Notes: generated from the letters alone by a model not told the origin. 64,000 nt of DNA from Stappia sp. 28M-7 (GCF_014252955.1 NZ_JACMIA010000001.1:2688258-2752257); one strand, 5' to 3'. Positions 44,585 through 54,187 are shown, counted from the first letter of the stretch. Translations and numbers: made by a program.

Positions 44585-46222
44585 TCACGCGGCAGGCGCC
44601 ACTCCGTAGATCTCGCGGGCGGCCTGTGGCGAAACGAAGCCGTTGCGGACATCCTCCAGAACCGCGTCCCGGTTGCGCTGCTTCGGGTCGCCAAAGCCGC
44701 CGCCGCCCGCCTCGTGGATGGTCAGCGTATCGCCCTGCGCCAGCACGTAACGCCCCTTCGGGTGAACCATCTCCCCGTTGATCGAGATCTCGCGCAGCTT
44801 GCCCGGTTCACCGCCCAGCATGCCGAGCGGGGGGAACTCGGTCCGCCCCGACAGGCAGGAAACGGTGAGGGGATAAGGCGACTCGTTGCGCAGCACGATC
44901 TCCTGACCGAGGCCGCCGCGGAACTCGCCCGCACCGCCGCTGTCCGGCAGCAGCCGTTTGGCGAGGACCGTCATGCTGGTCAGCCGCTCCCAGACCTCGA
45001 TGGGGATCGAGGTCATGTTGGAGGGTGACGGCGTCGTCGGCGCCCCGTCGATCCCCTTCAGCGCGCCGAACCCGCCACAGGCAAAGAAGATGCTGGACAC
45101 CTCCCTGCCCTCGCGATTGCGCCCCTGCACGTTGATCAGATTGAGCATGCCGGAATCCGCCTGCACCCTGTCAGGCATGACGCTGGCCAACGCCCCGAAG
45201 ATCAGCGGGGCAACATAGTGGCCGATCACGTGGCGCCCGCCCGTCGGACTGGGATGGAGGGGATTCAGGATCGAGCCTTCGCGCGCCGTCACCTCGACCG
45301 GCGTCACCGACCCCAGATTGTTGGGAATGCCCGGCGTGGTCAGGCATTTGATGGCATAGCAGGCCATGGCGTGGGTGTAGCAGACCGGCACGTTGATCGC
45401 CGAAGGCACGGCATCGCAGGAGCCGGAAAAGTCGATCCGCGCGCGCCCATCGGCGATATGCACCGCGCAGGCGAGCCGAACGGTCTCTTCCACGCCCTCG
45501 ACCAAGATCGCATTCTCGTAGCATCCGTCCGGGATCTTGCGCAGTTCCTCCCGGATCGCGGTCTCGGACTGCGAGATGATGACATCGGCAATCTCCGAGA
45601 TGTCGTCGATCCCGTATTCGTCCATGAACTCCAGCAGCATGCGTCCACCAACCGAGGTGGCCGAGGCATTGGCCATCAGATCGCCAATGGTCTCTTCCGG
45701 TGCCCGCACGTTGCAACGGAACAGCTCGAGGATCAGCTCCGAGACCTGCCCCTTCTCCATCAGCTTCAGCACCGGCAGGCGCAGGCCTTCCTCGTAGACC
45801 TCGCGGGCGACCGCCGAGAAGCCGCGCCCGCCGATATCCGGCAGATGGCTGATGCTCATGCAATAGCCGACGATCCGGCCGTTGCGGAAAATCGGCTGCA
45901 TGACGTTGATGTCGAACATGTGCCCGGTGCCGAGCCAGGGATCGTTGGTGATGACGACGTCGCCGGGCGACAGCGTCTCGGGCGGAAACCGCTTCAGCAT
46001 GTGCTGCAAGGTAGCGGGCGCAGTTCCGGTGAAGGACGGAACGCTGTAGCTGCCCTGTGCCAGCATCCGGCCGCGCCCGTCGAACAGCATGCAGGACAGA
46101 TCGTAGCTTTCACGCACATTGGTGGAGAAGGACGTCCGCACGAGGGTGTTGACGATCTCGTCGGTGATGGAGATCAGCCTGTCCCAGTAAATGCCGACGG
46201 CGATGGGGTCGATCTTGCTCAT
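44585..46222 (-). CDS. hyuB: Hydantoinase/oxoprolinase B subunit
   Basis: The 545-residue protein is a full-length HyuB family member. N-terminal DPIAVGIYWDRLISITDEIVNTLVRTSFSTNVRESYDLSC and DVVITNDPWLGTGHMFDI are typical, as is the central MACYAIKCLTTPGIPNNLG. With HyuA it forms an ATP-dependent enzyme that opens cyclic amides (hydantoins, 5-oxoproline, caprolactam) or carboxylates ketones. It is the last gene of the cluster, 3 bases after hyuA. The substrate cannot be read from sequence. Confidence 0.9.
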   Translation of the reverse strand: MSKIDPIAVGIYWDRLISITDEIVNTLVRTSFSTNVRESYDLSCMLFDGRGRMLAQGSYSVPSFTGTAPATLQHMLKRFPPETLSPGDVVITNDPWLGTGHMFDINVMQPIFRNGRIVGYCMSISHLPDIGGRGFSAVAREVYEEGLRLPVLKLMEKGQVSELILELFRCNVRAPEETIGDLMANASATSVGGRMLLEFMDEYGIDDISEIADVIISQSETAIREELRKIPDGCYENAILVEGVEETVRLACAVHIADGRARIDFSGSCDAVPSAINVPVCYTHAMACYAIKCLTTPGIPNNLGSVTPVEVTAREGSILNPLHPSPTGGRHVIGHYVAPLIFGALASVMPDRVQADSGMLNLINVQGRNREGREVSSIFFACGGFGALKGIDGAPTTPSPSNMTSIPIEVWERLTSMTVLAKRLLPDSGGAGEFRGGLGQEIVLRNESPYPLTVSCLSGRTEFPPLGMLGGEPGKLREISINGEMVHPKGRYVLAQGDTLTIHEAGGGGFGDPKQRNRDAVLEDVRNGFVSPQAAREIYGVAPAA

Positions 46223-46225
46223 GTC

Positions 46226-48310
46226 TTACCTGATTTCGATTACGAGGTTCATGAAAGGGTCGACGGTCAGATGGTCGCCGGGCCCCAGAACGCAGGTCGA
46301 TTCCCGCTCCTCGATGAGGGCCGGGCCCGTGACCTGATCGCCGCTCGCCAGCGCGTAGCGGTCATAGACCGGGCAGTCGACGAAGCCGCCCGCGTCCGGG
46401 AAATAGGCCTTGCGGCTGCCTTTCAGCGCCACCTCGCCCTCCGGCTCCTGAAGCACCCGGTAGGTCTGGTGCTGGGCCGCCAACGGTCCATAGGCCTCGA
46501 TCTTCCAGTTGAGGATCTCGATCGGCCGCCCGGGCAGTGTCATGCCGAAGATCGCCGCGTAGGCCTCATTGAAGAGCTGCGGCAGTGCGGCGTGGAGGCA
46601 CTGCGGATCTCCTTCGTCCGGTAGTGCCACCTCCACCTCGTAACCCTGGCCGCTGTAGCGCATATCGAGACGGCGGCGAAAACGGATCGCCTCCGGCGCG
46701 ACGCCACCGGTCGCAAGGACTTCGGCGGCCTCGGCCTCCAGCTCGGTGCAGATGGCGGCGAGATCGGACGGGGCGAGCCGGTCGATGCCGATCTGGCGAG
46801 AGCGCACCACCTCGAAGGCCGGCGGACTGCTCAACAGCCCGAAGGCGGACATGACGCCGGCACCGGCCGGGCAGATGACCTTGGGAATCTTCAGCTTGCG
46901 GGCGACGCGCACGCCATGCAGCGGGCCCGATCCACCGAAAACCACCATGCTGGAACGGCGATAGTCGATGCCTCGCTCGGACGCATGGACGCGAAAGGCC
47001 CGCGCGACGTCCTCGTTGATGACCTCATGCATGCCCCACGCGGCCGCCACCAGGTCGACATTCAGCTTTTCGGCGACATGATCGCCGATTGCCTTGCGCG
47101 CTGCGGCTTCATCCAGCGCCATCTTTCCCCCGAGAAAGGAGCCCGCCCCGAGATAGCCGAGCAGGAGGTTGGCATCCGACAGGGTCGCTCGCTCCCCGCC
47201 ACGGCCGTAGCAGGCCGGCCCTGGATCCGCGCCCGCGCTGCGCGGTCCCATTGCCAGCGTCCCGCGCTCGTCGGTTCCGGCAAGGCTGCCGCCGCCCGAG
47301 CCGATCTCGATCATGTCGATGACCGGGATCTTGGCCGGAAGGCCGCTGCCACCCTTGAATTCGTGAACCCGCGCCACTTCCATCTCGTAGCGCTTGATCG
47401 GCGTGCCGCCGCGAATGATGCAGCCCTTGGCAGTCGTACCGCCCATGTCGAAGGCAAGGACGTTGCGCTCGTCGAGCACCTTGCCGACATGGGCCGACAT
47501 CAGGGCGCCAGCCGCCGGCCCCGACTCCAGCAGACGGATCGGGAACTCGCGGGCGATGGAACTCGCCAGCGTACCGCCACTGGAACTCATCACCAGGAAC
47601 TTCCCGGTGAAGCCGATTTCGCCGAGCCCGGCCTCGAGCCTGGCCAAATACCGGTCGACGATCGGCTGGACATAGGCGTTCATGCAGGTCGTCGTCCAGC
47701 GCTCGTATTCGCGCGGATAGGGAAAGACGGTCGAGGACAGGCTGACATAGAGATCGGGGAAACGCTCGCGGATCCAGCTGGCCACCAGGCGCTCATGCGC
47801 GGGATTGGCGTAGGAGTTCAGGAAACACACGGCCACCGCCTGAATGCCCTGCTCTTCCACCAGACGGGCAAGCCCGGCCTCCAGTCCCGCGCGATCCGGA
47901 GCGGTGACGACGCTGCCGTCGTCGCGGATGCGCTCGCGCACCTCCAGGCGCTGGTTTCGTGCCACCATGGGCTGCGGGAAGGCGATGCGCATGTCGAACA
48001 GGTCGTAGCGGCGCTCCAGCGCGATATCGAGCACGTCCGAAAAGCCTTCGGTGGTTACCAGCGCCGTCGGCACACCCCGCCGCTCGATCACCGCATTGGT
48101 GACGAGCGTCGTTCCGTGGGCGATGGCGGAGACCTCGCTCATGGCGATCCCCGCGCTCTCGGCAATGGCAACGACACCTGCCAGGACCGAGCGGGATGGT
48201 TCGTCCGGCGAGGTCAGCAGCTTGTGGGTGATGGCGGTGCCGGCTGCATCGTCGAAGAGAGCCAGATCGGTGAAGGTGCCGCCGATATCTACTCCGATAC
48301 GGTATGTCAT
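46226..48310 (-). CDS. hyuA: Hydantoinase/oxoprolinase A subunit
   Basis: The 694-residue protein opens MTYRIGVDIGGTFTDLALFD, the ASKHA-type ATP-binding motif of HyuA. IAHGTTLVTNAVIERRG, YVSLSSTVFPYPREYERWTTTCMNAYV, NVLAFDMGGTTAKGCII and SGPLHGVRVARKLKIPKVICPAGAGVMSAFGLL follow. It supplies the ATP-driven step of the HyuAB complex. Its start overlaps the threonine-aldolase-like gene by 4 bases, so these are coupled. An acetone or acetophenone carboxylase subunit is an alternative, but a gamma-type subunit is missing. Confidence 0.92.
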   Translation of the reverse strand: MTYRIGVDIGGTFTDLALFDDAAGTAITHKLLTSPDEPSRSVLAGVVAIAESAGIAMSEVSAIAHGTTLVTNAVIERRGVPTALVTTEGFSDVLDIALERRYDLFDMRIAFPQPMVARNQRLEVRERIRDDGSVVTAPDRAGLEAGLARLVEEQGIQAVAVCFLNSYANPAHERLVASWIRERFPDLYVSLSSTVFPYPREYERWTTTCMNAYVQPIVDRYLARLEAGLGEIGFTGKFLVMSSSGGTLASSIAREFPIRLLESGPAAGALMSAHVGKVLDERNVLAFDMGGTTAKGCIIRGGTPIKRYEMEVARVHEFKGGSGLPAKIPVIDMIEIGSGGGSLAGTDERGTLAMGPRSAGADPGPACYGRGGERATLSDANLLLGYLGAGSFLGGKMALDEAAARKAIGDHVAEKLNVDLVAAAWGMHEVINEDVARAFRVHASERGIDYRRSSMVVFGGSGPLHGVRVARKLKIPKVICPAGAGVMSAFGLLSSPPAFEVVRSRQIGIDRLAPSDLAAICTELEAEAAEVLATGGVAPEAIRFRRRLDMRYSGQGYEVEVALPDEGDPQCLHAALPQLFNEAYAAIFGMTLPGRPIEILNWKIEAYGPLAAQHQTYRVLQEPEGEVALKGSRKAYFPDAGGFVDCPVYDRYALASGDQVTGPALIEERESTCVLGPGDHLTVDPFMNLVIEIR

Positions 48311-49368
48311 TCGTCATCTTGCCTTTCATGCGTGTTGGCGAGGTGCGCCAGCGCCTGCAGCGCCTGGTCGACCGCCGAATGGGTGATGTCGCGATAGGTG
48401 ACGAAGCGGACGAGGTCCGCCCCGAAGGGGATGGCGATAACGCCCTCCCTCGAAAGCCGCTGGCAGAACGCTTCCGGACCTCCCCAACGGGGCGCCAGAC
48501 GCAGCAGGACAATGTTGGTGGGCACTGGAGGATCGACCGGCATCAGGCCGGGAAGACCGCGACAGCCTTCGCGCAGCCGGGCGGCAGTCTCGTGATCGGC
48601 CCCCACCTCCCCCCAGTTTTCCAGCGCCACGAGTCCCGCCGACGCGATCATGGAAACGGGCCGCATGCCGCCACCGAGCCGCTGACGGATCCGCAAGGCC
48701 TCGCCGATGAAGTCGCGGGGACCGGCAAGCATTGCGCCGGACGGTGCCCTCAAACCCTTGTTGAGACTGACGGCAACAGACGAGGCCTCCGCAGCCAGTC
48801 GGGCCGGCACCTCGCCGAGCGCAACGGCCGCGTTGAAGAGGCGGGAGCCGTCGAGATGCAGATGGGCTCCAGCCTGCCGCGCGACCTCTGCGACCGCCGC
48901 CACATAGGTGCCGCCGATGGCATTGCCGCCGCCCCGGTTGTGGGTGGTCTCCAGTGCAAAAAGACGCACCGAAGAGCGCTGTGCATCGGTGGGCGGAGCG
49001 CCGGCTGCCCGCCACTCGGCAAGGGCCGACATGCCGTACTCTCCGGCGAGCCCGCGATACTCGACCCCTGCGACCGCCGCGTGCCCTCCCGCCTCGGAGG
49101 TCGCCAGATGGTTGGTCGCATCGCCCAGCACGGTGTCGCCCGGCCGGGTCCAGGCGATCATCGCCGCAAGGTTCGCCATGGTGCAGGTCGGGAACAGGAG
49201 GGCATCCTCCTTGCCCAGAAGCTCCGCTGCACGGGCCTCCAGCCGCTGCTGCCAGGGATCGTCCCGCAGTCCGAAGGCGCCGGGCGAGAGCGCCGCCTCG
49301 CCCATGGTTTCGGCCATGCGCGCGCAAGGGCGCGACAGGAAGTCACTCCTGAAGTCCAGATACGTCAT
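48307..49368 (-). CDS. Threonine-aldolase-like beta-eliminating lyase (PLP)
   Basis: The 353-residue protein is a fold-type I PLP enzyme. The Schiff-base lysine is K204 (VSLNKGLRAPSG), with D173 in LHLDGSRLFNA and the N-terminal FRSDFLSRP (about 6-14) and FPTCTMANLAAM. It matches the L-threonine aldolase group, which splits beta-hydroxy-alpha-amino acids to glycine and an aldehyde. The usual opening SDTVT is instead SDFLS. It is transcribed between a TRAP transporter and hyuAB and is coupled to hyuA, so its substrate is probably generated by or imported with the same pathway (inference). Confidence 0.82.
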   Translation of the reverse strand: MTYLDFRSDFLSRPCARMAETMGEAALSPGAFGLRDDPWQQRLEARAAELLGKEDALLFPTCTMANLAAMIAWTRPGDTVLGDATNHLATSEAGGHAAVAGVEYRGLAGEYGMSALAEWRAAGAPPTDAQRSSVRLFALETTHNRGGGNAIGGTYVAAVAEVARQAGAHLHLDGSRLFNAAVALGEVPARLAAEASSVAVSLNKGLRAPSGAMLAGPRDFIGEALRIRQRLGGGMRPVSMIASAGLVALENWGEVGADHETAARLREGCRGLPGLMPVDPPVPTNIVLLRLAPRWGGPEAFCQRLSREGVIAIPFGADLVRFVTYRDITHSAVDQALQALAHLANTHERQDDE

Positions 49369-49389
49369 TGTACTTGCCTTTGTTGCGTA

Positions 49390-50694
49390 TCAGCCGGCCG
49401 TGTGCGGCAGCCAGAGGACGATCTCCGGCACTGCGTAGATCAACAGGCAGAACACCACGATGATCAGCGCATAGGGCAACGAGGAGTAGGCGATCTTCTC
49501 CAGGGAGACCTTGCCCGCTATCGACTGGATCGCGAACAGGTTCAGCCCCATCGGCGGGGTCAACTGCCCGAGCTCCATGAACAGCACCATGGCGATTCCG
49601 AACCACACCAGATCGAAACCGGCCCCCAGGATCGCCGGCAGCAGGACCGGCACCGTCAACAACATCATCGAGATGCCATCGATGAACATGCCGAGCACCG
49701 TGAACAGCGCCATGAGGCAGAGGAAGAAGACGAAGGGCGACAGGTCCAGCACGGCAATGCCTTCGGCAAGCGCCCGCCCCACTCCCGACAGAGTCAGCGC
49801 ATAGCTCAGAACCTGCGAGTTCATCATGATGAAGAGGACCACGGTCGTCGTCATCACGGTGCTTTTCAGCGCCTCGCTGAGCACCGCGATGCTGAGCGCC
49901 CGGCTCTGGAGGGACAGAAGCATTGCCAGAAGCGCACCGAGCCCGCCCGCCTCCGTTGGCGTGACGATGCCGAAGTACATGCCGCCGATCACCGCCAGCA
50001 CGAGGAGGATGACCGGGCCGCAGTCGCCCAATGCACGGGCGATGTCCCGACTGCTGCGCGGCTCGCTGTCCGGGCGCGGTGCCAGCGCCGGGTTGAGCCA
50101 GGTCCGGACCCAGATATAGGCCATGAAGACAGCGGCAAGCAGCAGCCCGGGCACGACACCGGCCATGAAGAGGTCGATCAGCGGCGCCTGCACGGAGGAG
50201 GCATAGATGACCAGCGGAATGCTGGGCGGGATCAGGATCCCGAGGCACCCGCCCCCGGTCAGGCTGCCGAGGTTGAGTGTATCGCTGTAGCCGCGCTTGC
50301 GCATTTCCGGCAGCGCGATGACGCCGATGGTCATGGCGGTTGCGGTCGACGATCCGGAGATCGCCGCAAAGATCGCGCAGCCCGCGATGTTCGACTGGGC
50401 TAGTCCACCCCGCACCCGGCCGATCAACGTCGTAAGGCCGGAATAGAGCCGAGCCGAAACCCCGGACCGGGCAATGATCTCGCCCATGAAGACGAAGAGC
50501 GGCACCGCTGCGAGCGTGAAGGAGTCCAGCGTGTTCCACACGATGTCACCCAGCGTCGGCCAGAAGCGGCTGCCGCCGACCAGCGTCACACCGACGATGC
50601 CGACGAAGCCCATCACGGAGCCGATGGCGACGCCGAAGAAGAGAAGTGCGAACAACAGGGCGCCGTAGATGGCGAAAGCGACTTCCCAGCTCAT
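49390..50694 (-). CDS. dctM: TRAP transporter large permease subunit
   Basis: The 434-residue protein starts MSWEVAFAIYGALLFALLFFG and has about twelve to thirteen membrane segments. VPLFVFMGEIIARSGVSARLY, GLAQSNIAGCAIFAAISGSSTATAMTIGVIALPEM, GILIPPSIPLVIYA and GIVTPTEAGGLGAL are the DctM hallmarks. It uses an ion gradient for solute import. The start at 50694 overlaps the dctQ stop by 4 bases; longer readings upstream have no family character. Confidence 0.94.
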   Translation of the reverse strand: MSWEVAFAIYGALLFALLFFGVAIGSVMGFVGIVGVTLVGGSRFWPTLGDIVWNTLDSFTLAAVPLFVFMGEIIARSGVSARLYSGLTTLIGRVRGGLAQSNIAGCAIFAAISGSSTATAMTIGVIALPEMRKRGYSDTLNLGSLTGGGCLGILIPPSIPLVIYASSVQAPLIDLFMAGVVPGLLLAAVFMAYIWVRTWLNPALAPRPDSEPRSSRDIARALGDCGPVILLVLAVIGGMYFGIVTPTEAGGLGALLAMLLSLQSRALSIAVLSEALKSTVMTTTVVLFIMMNSQVLSYALTLSGVGRALAEGIAVLDLSPFVFFLCLMALFTVLGMFIDGISMMLLTVPVLLPAILGAGFDLVWFGIAMVLFMELGQLTPPMGLNLFAIQSIAGKVSLEKIAYSSLPYALIIVVFCLLIYAVPEIVLWLPHTAG

Positions 50695-51200
50695 GCCTCG
50701 CCCCCCTCGCCGCGACGCAGGCCCGCGACCGCGTGGACCATCAATTGCAGGTAGACGAGGCAGAGCAGCCCGAAGCCGAACGGCAGCACCGCCTGGACGA
50801 CCCACAAGGGCGTGGCGGAAGGCTGGATCGACACCGTGCCGAAGCGATAGTTCATCGCCACCAGTCGATACGTCGCGTAGGTCAGCAAGACCGAGGCTGC
50901 CAGCCCGACCAGCGCCCCCAGAACAGCGGCCAAACGCTGCCCGACGGGAGAAAACCGCCGCGAAAACGCATCGACGGAGATGAACTGCCCGGACCGAAGC
51001 GCCTGACCGAAGCCAAGCAGGCAGATCCAGACAAGGGCATAGCCGCCGTATTCGTCCGCGACCAGGGTTGAGGTGTTGAAGACGTAGCGCGATATCACCT
51101 CGACATTGATGAGGATGACGAGCGCGACAACCAGCAGACAGGCGGTGAGCATCATTGCACGGGACAACCCGTCAATGGCTTTGTCGATCGGGTGTAACAT
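50691..51200 (-). CDS. dctQ: TRAP transporter small permease subunit
   Basis: The 169-residue protein has four membrane segments: MMLTACLLVVALVILINVEVISRYVF, YALVWICLLGFGQALRSGQFISVDAF, ALVGLAASVLLTYATYRL and VLPFGFGLLCLVYLQLMVHAV. The RYVFN motif after the first helix and the conserved R..QFI.VD are typical. Start 51200 (MLHPIDKAIDG) is the first codon after the spacer. Confidence 0.88.
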   Translation of the reverse strand: MLHPIDKAIDGLSRAMMLTACLLVVALVILINVEVISRYVFNTSTLVADEYGGYALVWICLLGFGQALRSGQFISVDAFSRRFSPVGQRLAAVLGALVGLAASVLLTYATYRLVAMNYRFGTVSIQPSATPLWVVQAVLPFGFGLLCLVYLQLMVHAVAGLRRGEGGEA

Positions 51201-51282
51201 GGGAAACGATCGGCTCCGTCGGAAGGATCGGGAGCCGGCGGGCCGCGGGTGAGGCACGGCCCGCCGGAGCGGACTAGCAGCC

Positions 51283-52293
51283 TCAGGCCGGGCCGCAGAC
51301 CTTCATCGCCGCATCCAGCAGCGTCCGGCCGGTCTTGCCGTTCCGCTCGGCCCAAGCCTGCCAAAGCGGCTGCAATGCCGCCCCGGCCTTGTCCATGTCA
51401 TCCTTACTCGGGGTGACGAGCGCGACGCCATTGTCGCTGAGGTTCTTGCGGGCAAGCTCCTCGTTCTCCTGCGACATCGCGTTGTATTTCGGGCCCCACT
51501 CCGCAAACTTTTCGCGCAGGATAGCCTGGATATCCTCCGGCAGCTTGCCGAACTCCTCGCCGTTCACCAGCATCATCTGGTGGCCCATCGTCATGTTGAC
51601 CATGTAGCCGGTCTTGACGATGTCATAGGCACGCCAGTCGTTGGCCGACAGGGCGGAGGTGATCGCACCATCGATGGTGCGGCGTTCCAGGGCGGGAATG
51701 ACTTCCGCGGATGTGATGGAAACCGGGCTGCCGCCGAGCAGCTTGATCATCTCCACCTGCTCGGGATTCCAGGTACGCACCTTCAGACCGGAGATCTCGT
51801 CCAGAGAGCCGATCTCCCGGTTGAGCCACAGATTCTGCGGCGGCATCGTCCACTGAACCCCGGCAACGATATCGAACTTCTCCTCCATCACCGCCGAGAC
51901 CGTGGGAGCAATCTCGCTGGCGGCCGCCTCGAACTCCTCGAACGAGGTGCACAGGAACGGCATCGACAGGACGTTCAGCTCCGGCACGTCGCCAGACGCG
52001 AAGCCCACCGCCACATCGCCCATCTGAACCTGGTTGGTGGCAACGCTGCGCACCACATCGGCCGCCTTGTATGGCAACTCGCCTGCGGTGAAGATCGTGA
52101 TCTTCAAGCGCCCATCGGTTGCAGCCTCGACATCTTGGGCGAAAGCCCTCGTCAGCTGCGTCGGCTTGTCATTGGTGGGAAAGTAGGTGAAATACCGCCA
52201 CTCGAACTCTTGCGCAGAGGCTGAAGAAGCCAGCATTGCGGCAGAAACCCCAAGACCGAGCAACTTGATCAATTTAGCCGTGTTCGATTTCAT
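51283..52293 (-). CDS. dctP: TRAP transporter periplasmic binding protein
   Basis: The 336-residue protein has a signal peptide (about 1-27, LLGLGVSAAMLASSASAQ), then EFEWRYFTYFPTNDKPTQLTRAFAQDVEAATDGRLKITIFTAGELPYKAADVVRSVA. The conserved carboxylate-binding Arg lies in GLKVRTWNPEQ (about 171). The ligand probably carries a carboxylate. A GTG at 52296 precedes the chosen ATG and is possible too. It is the first transporter gene of the cluster and follows the regulator gene after 253 bp. Confidence 0.92.
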   Translation of the reverse strand: MKSNTAKLIKLLGLGVSAAMLASSASAQEFEWRYFTYFPTNDKPTQLTRAFAQDVEAATDGRLKITIFTAGELPYKAADVVRSVATNQVQMGDVAVGFASGDVPELNVLSMPFLCTSFEEFEAAASEIAPTVSAVMEEKFDIVAGVQWTMPPQNLWLNREIGSLDEISGLKVRTWNPEQVEMIKLLGGSPVSITSAEVIPALERRTIDGAITSALSANDWRAYDIVKTGYMVNMTMGHQMMLVNGEEFGKLPEDIQAILREKFAEWGPKYNAMSQENEELARKNLSDNGVALVTPSKDDMDKAGAALQPLWQAWAERNGKTGRTLLDAAMKVCGPA

Positions 52294-52546
52294 CACACAG
52301 TTCCCCTCTCATTTCCCGGTCATACCCGGGATTTACTGATTTTTATTTTTTCTAAACCGCATCCTCCCGATCAGGAGACCACCGTCACCCAAATGTGTCA
52401 AAGCTGTAAATTGCCGGCGAAACGAGGGCGTTTCACAGCTCGTGGTCGGGTCTTCAGGCAGCAGAATGCACGCTCCGAAAGCCCCAAAGGACCTCCGGAT
52501 GCCGGCGAAAATCGCTTGAAAGGTAAGACCCGCGGCCGGACGGCGT

Positions 52547-53089
52547 TCAGCGCTTGGTGCGCACGGGAGGCGGGAGCACATTCGGCGCAGCAGCCGTGGC
52601 CGAGCGGCCCGACTGGTCATACATCGCCGTCATGGTTTTCAGGAAAAGCGTGACCTGCTGCATTTCGGTCGAGGAGCGCCCCTCGATGAACCATTGGATG
52701 TTCGGCACGAGGAACTCATCCCGCACCCGGCGATATTCGTCGCAGGTCTGGTCGCCCAGTTCCGTGGTCTCATAGTGGCTTTCCCTGCCGCGGCGATGCA
52801 CGCGGGCAAGATCCGCAGCCAACAGCTTCTTCAGCGAGTAAGAAACCAGGTGCGTGTCGTCGATGTTGAGCACCATGCAGATTTCCGCGAGCCGCCGCCC
52901 TCGTGCCCGCAGATTGATTCCGTGCAGCACAAGGATGTCCATCGGGCTCAATCCGCGTGTACCGCTGGCGGACATGCAGATCTCGACCCACTTGTGAAAC
53001 CCGAAGGAGAGATTGACGATCGCGAACTCCAGATCACTGAGGATCCGGCTGAACTCCTGTACGGATTGCGTCTTCCTGTCGTCGTCCAT
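52547..53089 (-). CDS. MarR-type winged-helix regulator
   Basis: The 180-residue protein has a MarR-like layout: an N-terminal helix, then DILVLHGINLRARGRRLAEICMVLNIDDTHLVSYSLKKLLAADLARVHRRGRESHYETTELGDQ (about 52-115), and a C-terminal dimer helix. It lies on the same strand as and upstream of the TRAP/hyu cluster and probably controls it, perhaps sensing the catabolised compound. The tail (TAAAPNVLPPPVRTKR) is disordered. No dyad operator was found in the 253-bp spacer before dctP. Confidence 0.8.
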   Translation of the reverse strand: MDDDRKTQSVQEFSRILSDLEFAIVNLSFGFHKWVEICMSASGTRGLSPMDILVLHGINLRARGRRLAEICMVLNIDDTHLVSYSLKKLLAADLARVHRRGRESHYETTELGDQTCDEYRRVRDEFLVPNIQWFIEGRSSTEMQQVTLFLKTMTAMYDQSGRSATAAAPNVLPPPVRTKR

Positions 53090-53410
53090 GTCCCGGTAAC
53101 CTATCCACTTGCAAAGGCGCCCGTCCGTCGATCCTCAGGAGCGCACGGCAGGCCAGGATCCCGATACGAAGCATCGGGAAGCGAGACCTGGCAGGAACGG
53201 CAATTGGCCGGCCCCCAGGGTCGATCGGAGCGGAGCGGTTACCGGCAGGCCGGCATCGAAGGTGACAACAGGGTCCACCATCAAGTCAAGCAGTCGCCGG
53301 TTGCCACAGCCGGAGAGCACCCGGCGAACTGGGTCGGAACAAACCCAGTTTCACGCCTGCCGGCGCAGAAGCCAGCTGTTGATCGCACAGGAATTCAGGT
53401 CGGGAAAACG
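53090..53410. other. Intergenic region upstream of the MarR-type gene
   Basis: There is no supported gene, RNA or strong repeat in these 321 bp. The region must hold the promoter of the MarR-type gene; it also separates the hyu cluster from tRNA-Val. Confidence 0.5.
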
Positions 53411-53486
53411 TGGTGGGCGGTGAGAGACTCGAACTCCCGACATCCTCGGTGTAAACGAGGCGCTCTACCAACTGAGCTAACCGCCC
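53411..53486 (-). tRNA. tRNA-Val (TAC)
   Basis: The 76-nt cloverleaf on the minus strand begins GGGCGGTTAGCTCAG and ends with an encoded CCA. The anticodon loop TTTACAC gives TAC. It is downstream of hupB. Confidence 0.97.
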
Positions 53487-53686
53487 GTCCGGCGCGGCCC
53501 GGAGCAATCCAGGGCCACCGCGGAGGGAGCCTTGCGGGCAGGCCGAAGGCTGGTGCCTTTTAAGCCGAGCCGGCGGCGAATTCAACCGGTCAGATCACCG
53601 GCGCAAGATGGCGCGCCCCGGCCCTCTTGCGGCCTGTGGGGCACGGAACGCACAAGGACAGCCCCCAAGAGCTCCTCGGACGCAAA

Positions 53687-53717
53687 ACGGCCCCGGCGGG
53701 CATCCCGCAGGGGCCGT
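53687..53717 (-). terminator. Terminator of hupB
   Basis: On the minus strand ACGGCCCC and GGGGCCGT pair around an inner GCGGG/CCCGC stem. TTTT follows the 3' arm. It lies 30 bases after the hupB stop. Confidence 0.8.
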
Positions 53718-53746
53718 CAGCGGAAGGGTTCGAACGGTCGCGCCAA

Positions 53747-54022
53747 TCAGGCGTTGACGGCGTCCTTGAGGCCCTTGCCGGCCTTGAACTTCGGGGTCTT
53801 CGACGCCGGAATCTGGATCGTCTCGCCGGTGCGCGGGTTGCGGCCCTCGGAGGCAGCGCGCTCGGAGACGGAGAAGTTGCCGAAGCCGATGATACGCACT
53901 TCGCCGCCGCTCTTCAGCGTGCCGGTGATCGCGTCGAGCGCTGCATCAACAGCCTCGCCGGCCTGCGCCTTGGTGAGGCCCGTCTTCTCTGCGACAGCGG
54001 CGATCAGGTCGTTTTTGTTCAT
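53747..54022 (-). CDS. hupB: DNA-binding protein HU
   Basis: The 91-residue protein starts [32 protein letters not shown] and contains the DNA-binding arm [44 protein letters not shown]. This is the canonical HU sequence and length. HU bends and compacts DNA. The position after lon is usual in alphaproteobacteria. The start at 54022 has a family Met; upstream codons (to 54157) run through the promoter and the lon terminator. Confidence 0.97.
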   Translation of the reverse strand: MNKNDLIAAVAEKTGLTKAQAGEAVDAALDAITGTLKSGGEVRIIGFGNFSVSERAASEGRNPRTGETIQIPASKTPKFKAGKGLKDAVNA

Positions 54023-54155
54023 GGCAGTCCCTTTCCTGGAAACAGCAAGCCCGACGATTCGTGACAGGCTTCGGGGAGGGACAGTCTTGCGAAATCCCGC
54101 CCGTGGCAAGCTGAAAAGCGCAGAAATCCGCGATTTTTTCGGCTTTTTGCATGAC

Positions 54156-54187
54156 AAAGGGGCGCCTGCTGACGCCGGCGCCCCTTT
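54156..54187 (-). terminator. Terminator of lon
   Basis: AAAGGGGCGCC and GGCGCCCCTTT form a perfect 11-bp stem with a 10-nt loop. T-rich sequence follows on the minus strand. It starts 20 bases after the lon stop. Confidence 0.85.

Noticed and set aside
52333-52620. A 95-codon minus-strand frame between dctP and the regulator gene
   Set aside because: It overlaps the end of the MarR-type gene in another frame, is Arg/Ser-rich and has no ribosome site or recognisable similarity.
53109-53423. A 104-codon plus-strand frame running into tRNA-Val
   Set aside because: It overlaps the tRNA gene, has no hydrophobic or domain pattern and no ribosome site.
54121-54150. The T-rich stretch near 54134 as the lon terminator
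   Set aside because: It is not preceded by a stem on the minus strand; the hairpin at 54156-54187 fits much better.
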